DNA of 61,245 nucleotides from CAZZKF01 sp964654995 (GTDB lineage Bacteria; Pseudomonadota; Alphaproteobacteria; CAZZKF01): positions 1 to 61,245 of the forward strand of contig CAZZKF010000007.1 in the NCBI GenBank assembly GCA_964654995.1, written 5' to 3'. The stretch's first letter is position 1; each line of letters starts with the position of its first letter. The notes below the pieces were generated by a model. That model did not search any database. It was not told where the DNA came from and was given only the letters and a program-made list of their open reading frames with translations. Positions 56,766 through 61,245 of the stretch are shown piece after piece. Made by a program: the position numbers and the translations under genes.

Positions 56766-58948
56766 CTGCGGAAGGTCCACAGCAGCTTGACCAGCACCAG
56801 CTCGGCAGCCGGCCGCAGATCGTAAAGGCCGCCATTGAGCGGGCGCTGCCAGTTGCGGTTCCAGACCACGAACAGGTTGCGCCCCGGGGTGATGATCCAG
56901 CGCAGGCGATTGTTCATGCTCAGCGTGCCGGAATCGGTATCGAACTGGGTGAAGCTGGACAGCATCAAATCGGGGGTAAAGGCGTAATTGACCCGCCCCT
57001 GCCACAGCCGCTTGACGAACTTGCCGGCCGGCAGACGCCCGAAATTGTCCTCGAGGGTGAGCTCCAGTCGCAGCTTGCCGGACAGCGTCGTCCAGGTGAT
57101 GAATTTTTGCGACTGGACCAGGTGGCCGTTGTAGAAGGCACCGAACCAGACCCGGGCACCGACCGTCCACGGTCGGGTATGGGCGGTCCGAAAGCGCACC
57201 CGGAAGCGCGTAAAGCGGTAATTTCCGGCAGGAATGAACAGGCCGGGAGAAATCTCGAACGGCTCGTCCAGATGCTCGAACTGCGGCGACCAGTTGATCT
57301 CGAAATTCTCGCCCGACTGGGTCTGAAGGTTCACCGGCGCGGTGAACAGCTGCCATGACTGGGTCGGTCCGCCGAGTTCCTCGACCCGGCGGTAGTCAAG
57401 TTCGAAGAAAAACTGCCGAACCCAGGAAAACGGGCCACCTTGGGGTCGTGGCTTGTAGGCAATTGCCGCCCTGTACTGGCGGGTGCCGGGGCGCGGCAGG
57501 AAGCCGAGCGCCGGGTCCAGCGCCTCGCCGAACTGGTCGATCCGGGCGGACGCGCTCCACAGGTCGTTGGGATAATCGATGCTCAATCCCCAGCCCATGC
57601 GCCGGCCGTCGGGAATGTCGCCGGCGCTGCGCGCCGCCCAGCCCCCGAGCGCCAGGTTCTTGTTGCCGCGAAATGTCGAGGTCCGCCACACCGCGTCGAT
57701 ACCGACCAGGGCATTGTCGCTCACCCCGTCCGGGTCGCCGCGGGTAAACACGGTTCCCAGGCGCAGTTGGCTGTTGACGTCGTAGGTCAGCCGCCCGGCG
57801 GCGAGATTGGTCCCCGGGACGCCAGCGCTCTCGCCGGCCCGGGTATCGACATCGAGCAGCGCTATGCCCAGAGGGCCCTGACGCCCGAGCACTTTCAACC
57901 CGAAATCGATCGGCACGCGATTGCCATCGAACAGGCCGATGCGGCGCGAAAAGAAAGGGATGAACCGGGTTCCCAGACCGAGACCGAAATTGAACTGGTT
58001 GGACCCTTGGGTGAAAAAGGTCCGCTTTTCCGGAAAAAACAGCGGAAAGCGCGTCAGGTTGACCTGGGCGCTGTCAACCTCGGTTTCGCCGAAACTGGTA
58101 TTGACGGTCAAAACGGCGGTCAGCTCGGGGGTCAGGTTGTAACGGATGTCGATCCCCTTGTTGAGCTTCACGTCCCCTGCCGACGGACCGAGGCCGGTAT
58201 CTGCCGACAGCGCGGCAAAGGGCGTGATATCGAGCCCCAGGCCCTGGCGCAACCGGTCGACGCCGGCGATGCGGCCGGCCCGCCTGAGATCAAAGAAGCG
58301 CGCGTCCAGGCTGGCGCCGGCCCAGCGCAGGACGATCCGGTCGCGGGCGACGAAACGCTGGACATTGAAGCCCCAGGCCTTGAGCCCCGGGGTGAAGCGC
58401 AGACTTTTGGCCGGAATCGCCATTTCCACCGTCCAGCCCTGATCGGTGCGCCGGGTCCGCGCAGTCCAGATGCCGTCCCAGTCCAGCGACCACTGGTTGG
58501 GGCCGGACACCAGGCCGTCCTGGCGCGCCCCGGCGGCATTGACACGAAAAAAGAAGCCGCTGCGCTGGTCGAGAAAGGTGTCGAAAACGACGACCACCTG
58601 ATCGTCGCCGCGGAAACTGCTGTCGCGAGTCAGTGTCCGAACAACGATCCTGTCCGGATCGGGATCGAAATTGCGGATGCCGATATAGATGGTGTCATTG
58701 TCCACCAGAAGCCGCACCTCGGTCCGATACGGCGTGCGTCCGCCGGGATCGGGGCTCTGCTGGGTGAGGTTGGAAATGACCGCGGCGCGGCTCCAGTCGG
58801 GCTCAGCGAGGCGCCCGTCGACGCGGATCGGCCCGGTGGTCTCGCGCGGCGTGATGGTCTGGATGGCGGCGCCGGCGCCATGCGTCACGCCGACAGCCGC
58901 CAGCACCGCCAGGAACCGGCACATTGTTCGGGCGGCAACCGATACCAT
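56762..58948 (-). CDS. DUF5916 / CBM9-like outer-membrane protein
   Basis: A 728-residue exported protein. The signal peptide ends near GVTHGAGAA. The N-terminal domain (about 35-220) has the carbohydrate-binding-module-9-like layout: IRVDGRLAEPDWSRAAVISN, LLVDNDTIYIGIRNFDPD and DDQVVVVFDTFLDQRSGFFF. The rest is a DUF5916 beta-barrel-type region, with FPEKRTFFTQGSNQFNFGLG and many alternating strands. Ligand is unknown. It does not belong to an obvious operon. Base use is like the neighbours. Confidence 0.85.
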   Translation of the reverse strand: MVSVAARTMCRFLAVLAAVGVTHGAGAAIQTITPRETTGPIRVDGRLAEPDWSRAAVISNLTQQSPDPGGRTPYRTEVRLLVDNDTIYIGIRNFDPDPDRIVVRTLTRDSSFRGDDQVVVVFDTFLDQRSGFFFRVNAAGARQDGLVSGPNQWSLDWDGIWTARTRRTDQGWTVEMAIPAKSLRFTPGLKAWGFNVQRFVARDRIVLRWAGASLDARFFDLRRAGRIAGVDRLRQGLGLDITPFAALSADTGLGPSAGDVKLNKGIDIRYNLTPELTAVLTVNTSFGETEVDSAQVNLTRFPLFFPEKRTFFTQGSNQFNFGLGLGTRFIPFFSRRIGLFDGNRVPIDFGLKVLGRQGPLGIALLDVDTRAGESAGVPGTNLAAGRLTYDVNSQLRLGTVFTRGDPDGVSDNALVGIDAVWRTSTFRGNKNLALGGWAARSAGDIPDGRRMGWGLSIDYPNDLWSASARIDQFGEALDPALGFLPRPGTRQYRAAIAYKPRPQGGPFSWVRQFFFELDYRRVEELGGPTQSWQLFTAPVNLQTQSGENFEINWSPQFEHLDEPFEISPGLFIPAGNYRFTRFRVRFRTAHTRPWTVGARVWFGAFYNGHLVQSQKFITWTTLSGKLRLELTLEDNFGRLPAGKFVKRLWQGRVNYAFTPDLMLSSFTQFDTDSGTLSMNNRLRWIITPGRNLFVVWNRNWQRPLNGGLYDLRPAAELVLVKLLWTFRS

Positions 58949-59035
58949 GAACTATACTCTCCAACCTTGCGAACATCGGGAAGGCGCCCGAACATCCCTT
59001 ATACGTCCGGGCGCCGCCAAATCCTGCTTGCGGTT

Positions 59036-59860
59036 TCAGGATGGACCCGCCGGCCCGAGGCCGAGCACGTCGGCCATGCCGTGCAGTCCGGGGGGAGCGT
59101 TCACCACCCAGCGCGCCGCGCGCACCGCGCCGCGGGCAAACAGGGCGCGCGATCCGGCCCGGTGCCACAGCTCGATGCGCTCAGCCTCGCCGGCAAAGAT
59201 GACGCCGTGCTCGCCGACCACATCGCCGCCGCGCAGGGCGGCAAAACCGATGGCACCGGCGGGGCGCGGCCCGGTCTCGCCGTCACGCCCGCGCACCGCC
59301 ACCTCGTCGAGGCGCTGCCCGCGCGCGGCGGCCGCCGCTTCGCCCAGCGCCAGCGCCGTGCCCGATGGTGCATCGCGCTTGTCGCGGTGATGGATATCGA
59401 TGATCTCGATGTCGAATGCGGGTCCCAGGGTTGCCGCCACCTGGCGCACCAGATCGGTGAGCAGGGCGATGCCGATGCTGGTATTGGCGGCCTGGACGAT
59501 GGCCACGGACCGCGCCGCCTGTTCGATCGTGCGCTGGTGCTCAGACGCCAGCCCGGTGGTGCCGATCACCAGGGCGGTGCCGGTTTCGGCGGCCAGCGCC
59601 GCATGACGGGCGCTGGCCTCCGGCACGGTGAAATCGAGCACCACGTCGCTGGCCGCAAACAGGGCGTTTGCATCGTCGCCGAGGGTCAGGCCCAGGGGGT
59701 CACTGCCGATCAGAACGCCGGCGTCGCGGCCGACGAGCGCATCGCCGGCGCGCAGACAGACGCCGGCCAGCACGCAGCCCGGTTCATCCAGAATCACGCG
59801 AATGATCTCGCGTCCCATGCGGCCCGAGCCGCCGACAACGCCCATGCGCACACCGTCCAT
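59036..59860 (-). CDS. dapB: 4-hydroxy-tetrahydrodipicolinate reductase
   Basis: A 274-residue enzyme of lysine/diaminopimelate synthesis. NAD(P) motif RMGVVGGSGRMGREIIRVIL at about 5-24, DVVLDFTVPEASARHAALAA, GTTGLASEHQRTI, and the active site EIIDIHHRDKRDAPSGTALA (His-His, Lys). The ANFSxG region reads AANTSIGIALL, a conservative shift. It lies between DUF5916 and dnaJ on the same strand. Confidence 0.96.
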   Translation of the reverse strand: MDGVRMGVVGGSGRMGREIIRVILDEPGCVLAGVCLRAGDALVGRDAGVLIGSDPLGLTLGDDANALFAASDVVLDFTVPEASARHAALAAETGTALVIGTTGLASEHQRTIEQAARSVAIVQAANTSIGIALLTDLVRQVAATLGPAFDIEIIDIHHRDKRDAPSGTALALGEAAAAARGQRLDEVAVRGRDGETGPRPAGAIGFAALRGGDVVGEHGVIFAGEAERIELWHRAGSRALFARGAVRAARWVVNAPPGLHGMADVLGLGPAGPS

Positions 59861-59973
59861 GCCCTGCCTCCGTTTCCGCCCATCGGGCGCAAAACCCGGG
59901 CGGATTTAACCACAGCCGGGGCCCAAGCGAAAGCGGACACTGGCACGCCCGGGAAGGAGCGTTTGTACGCGCT

Positions 59974-61083
59974 TCAGGTCTGGCGTGCGCGGGCCTGGAA
60001 TTTTTCCGCCTGGGGGCTGATGCTGGCGCCGCCCGAGCGCTCCAGTTCCCTGAGCAGCTCTTTCTGCTTGGCCGTCAGATTGACCGGCGTCTCGACTGCC
60101 ACCTCGACCAGCAGATCGCCATGCCCGCGCCCGTGAAGCCGCGGCATGCCTTTTCCTTTAAGCCGGAACTGACGGCCCGACTGGGTGCCTTCGGGGATGG
60201 TGAGCCGGGCGCGTTTGCCGCTCATCGTCGGGATTTCGACCTGGCCGCCGAGCGCCGCGGTGACGATCGAGACCGGCACCCGGCAATGGAGATGCGGGCC
60301 TTCGCGCCGGAACAGCGGGTGCGGCCGGATGGTGAGGAAAATGTACAAATCCCCGGGCGGTCCGCCGCGGGTTCCCGCCTCGCCCTCGCCGGCCAGGCGG
60401 ATGCGGGTACCGTCCTCGACGCCCGCAGGGATATTGACGCTGAGCGTGCGTTCCTTGTGGACCCGCCCCGAACCGCCGCAACTGCGGCAGGGATCGGCGA
60501 TTACCTGGCCGGAGCCGTGGCAGGTCGGACACGTCCGCTCGACCGTGAAAAAGCCCTGCTGCGAGCGGATGCGGCCATGGCCGGCGCAGGCCGGGCAGGT
60601 CTTGGGCCGGGTGCCGGCCTCGGCGCCGGAGCCGCCGCAGTCGTCGCAGACCACGGTCGCCGGGATCTTGATGGTCGCCTTCTTGCCGTGATAGGCGTCC
60701 TCGAGGCTGATCTCGAGATTGTAGCGCAGATCGGCGCCGCGCCGGGCGCCGGAACGTGTGCGCCGGGTGCCGGTGAACTCGCCGAACAGATCATCGAAGA
60801 TGTCGGCGAAGCCGGCCGAGAAATCGAAGCCTCCGGGCTGGCCGCCGGCGCCGGCGCCGTCAAAAGCGGCATGGCCGAAGCGGTCGTAAGCCGCCCGCTT
60901 CTCCTTGTCCTTGAGGACCTCGTAGGCCTCGCTGATTTCCTTGAACTTCTGTTCGGCCTCGGCATCGCCCGGATTGCGGTCCGGGTGATACTGCATCGCC
61001 AGCTTGCGGTACGCCTTCTTGATCTCGGCGTCGCTGGCGTCGCGCCCGACGTTCAGGAGGTCGTAATAATCGCTTTTGGCCAT
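59974..61083 (-). CDS. dnaJ: Chaperone DnaJ
   Basis: A 369-residue type-I DnaJ. J domain DYYDLLNVGRDASDAEIKKA with HPD in QYHPDRNPGD; Gly-rich linker with DDLFGEF; four CxxCxGxG zinc motifs (CDDCGGSG, CPACAGHG, CPTCHGSG, CRSCGGSG); C-terminal substrate domains and an end tail with SISPQAEKFQARARQT. ATG 61083 fixes the start. dnaK follows upstream on the same strand (only its tail is in the window). Confidence 0.98.
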   Translation of the reverse strand: MAKSDYYDLLNVGRDASDAEIKKAYRKLAMQYHPDRNPGDAEAEQKFKEISEAYEVLKDKEKRAAYDRFGHAAFDGAGAGGQPGGFDFSAGFADIFDDLFGEFTGTRRTRSGARRGADLRYNLEISLEDAYHGKKATIKIPATVVCDDCGGSGAEAGTRPKTCPACAGHGRIRSQQGFFTVERTCPTCHGSGQVIADPCRSCGGSGRVHKERTLSVNIPAGVEDGTRIRLAGEGEAGTRGGPPGDLYIFLTIRPHPLFRREGPHLHCRVPVSIVTAALGGQVEIPTMSGKRARLTIPEGTQSGRQFRLKGKGMPRLHGRGHGDLLVEVAVETPVNLTAKQKELLRELERSGGASISPQAEKFQARARQT

Positions 61084-61173
61084 CGTCCGCCCCGGAACAA
61101 ACCCTGCGCCTCTATGCCGGCGGCCACCGGTCCCGCACCCTTGTCCGGGATGGCGGTCAGCGCCCAAGCGGCA

Positions 61174-61245
61174 TCAGGCCGACGCGTCCTTCTTGTCGTC
61201 TTCGACCTCCTCGAACTCGGCATCCACGACGTCCGCTTCCGCCGC
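61174..61245 (-). CDS. dnaK: Chaperone DnaK, C-terminal 23 residues (5' part outside window)
   Basis: The minus-strand frame entering from the right edge ends with AAEADVVDAEFEEVEDDKKD and then ASA before a TGA at 61176-61174. This acidic VVDAEFEEV tail is typical of DnaK in proteobacteria, and dnaK-dnaJ is the usual order. It lies 90 bp upstream of dnaJ. Confidence 0.92.
   Translation of the reverse strand, partial: AAEADVVDAEFEEVEDDKKDASA

Noticed and set aside
57440..60136. An open frame of 898 codons on the plus strand
   Set aside because: It runs antisense to DUF5916 and dapB and across their gap; the product has no recognisable motif.
1..61245. CRISPR arrays, prophage or complete insertion sequences
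   Set aside because: No regularly spaced repeats, phage genes or transposase frames were seen on either strand.

Overview
The window is a stretch of alphaproteobacterial chromosome around the replication origin. Base composition is strongly GC-rich by eye. The gene set and order (hemE / origin / ppsR-maf-aroE-coaE-dnaQ on one side; hemH-hemJ-rho, mnmE-mnmG-rsmG-parA-parB on the other; secB, tim44-mltA-smr, hslVU, hisB-hisHAFE, dnaJ-dnaK nearby) match the conserved origin region of Caulobacter-like and Rhodospirillales-like genomes. I favour a Rhodospirillales-type organism but cannot fix the genus. A 100-N run at 23513-23612 shows this is a draft assembly.

Layout. 1-8.4 kb: a partial PAS-domain gene, an orphan cpaF with a small coupled partner, tRNA-Gly, a CnoX-like chaperone, a LON-domain protein, a Trm112-like protein, a UbiH-type monooxygenase and amtB. 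8.5-13.2 kb: ftsK, lolA, an unknown gene and exonuclease III. 13.2-19.4 kb: a cyclic-nucleotide-binding protein, an OmpR-type regulator, a RibA with a decayed RibB domain, an L,D-transpeptidase, a YggS-type PLP protein, a ThiE-like protein, an outer-membrane protein and a DUF3576 lipoprotein. 19.5-23.8 kb: leuS-lptE-holA, with holA cut by the N run. 23.8-29.6 kb: mnmE, mnmG, rsmG, parA and parB on the minus strand, with two perfect parS sites. 29.7-34.0 kb: YyaL-type protein, a DNA methyltransferase-type repair protein, a dienelactone hydrolase and a quinone reductase. 34.0-38.2 kb: rho, hemJ, hemH, hemE (minus). 38.2-38.7 kb: the predicted oriC. 38.7-42.3 kb: ppsR-maf-aroE-coaE-dnaQ in overlapping order. 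42.3-43.3 kb: a HigBA-like toxin-antitoxin module with two palindromic operators. 43.3-53.0 kb: secB, fxsA, tim44-mltA-smr, hslVU and a his cluster. 53-61 kb: a PfkB kinase, membrane and lipoprotein genes, nth, a large DUF5916 protein, dapB, dnaJ and the tail of dnaK.

How it works together. Most genes flanking 38.2-38.7 kb are transcribed away from it, as expected for leading-strand genes at an origin. The parS sites lie about 10 and 12 kb from the DnaA box, next to parAB, so initiation and segregation elements sit together. Most of the rest is housekeeping: haem synthesis, tRNA modification, envelope assembly (lolA, lptE, mltA), proteostasis (secB, hslVU, dnaJK), histidine and lysine synthesis.

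Most notable beyond routine annotation: the oriC architecture; an assembly artefact (55-bp identical ends around a 100-N gap) that falsely breaks holA; the dual-operator toxin-antitoxin promoter; an outer-membrane gene whose ribosome-binding site lies in an inverted repeat; and RibA fused to an apparently dead RibB domain. I see no clear sign of a wholly new multi-gene system.
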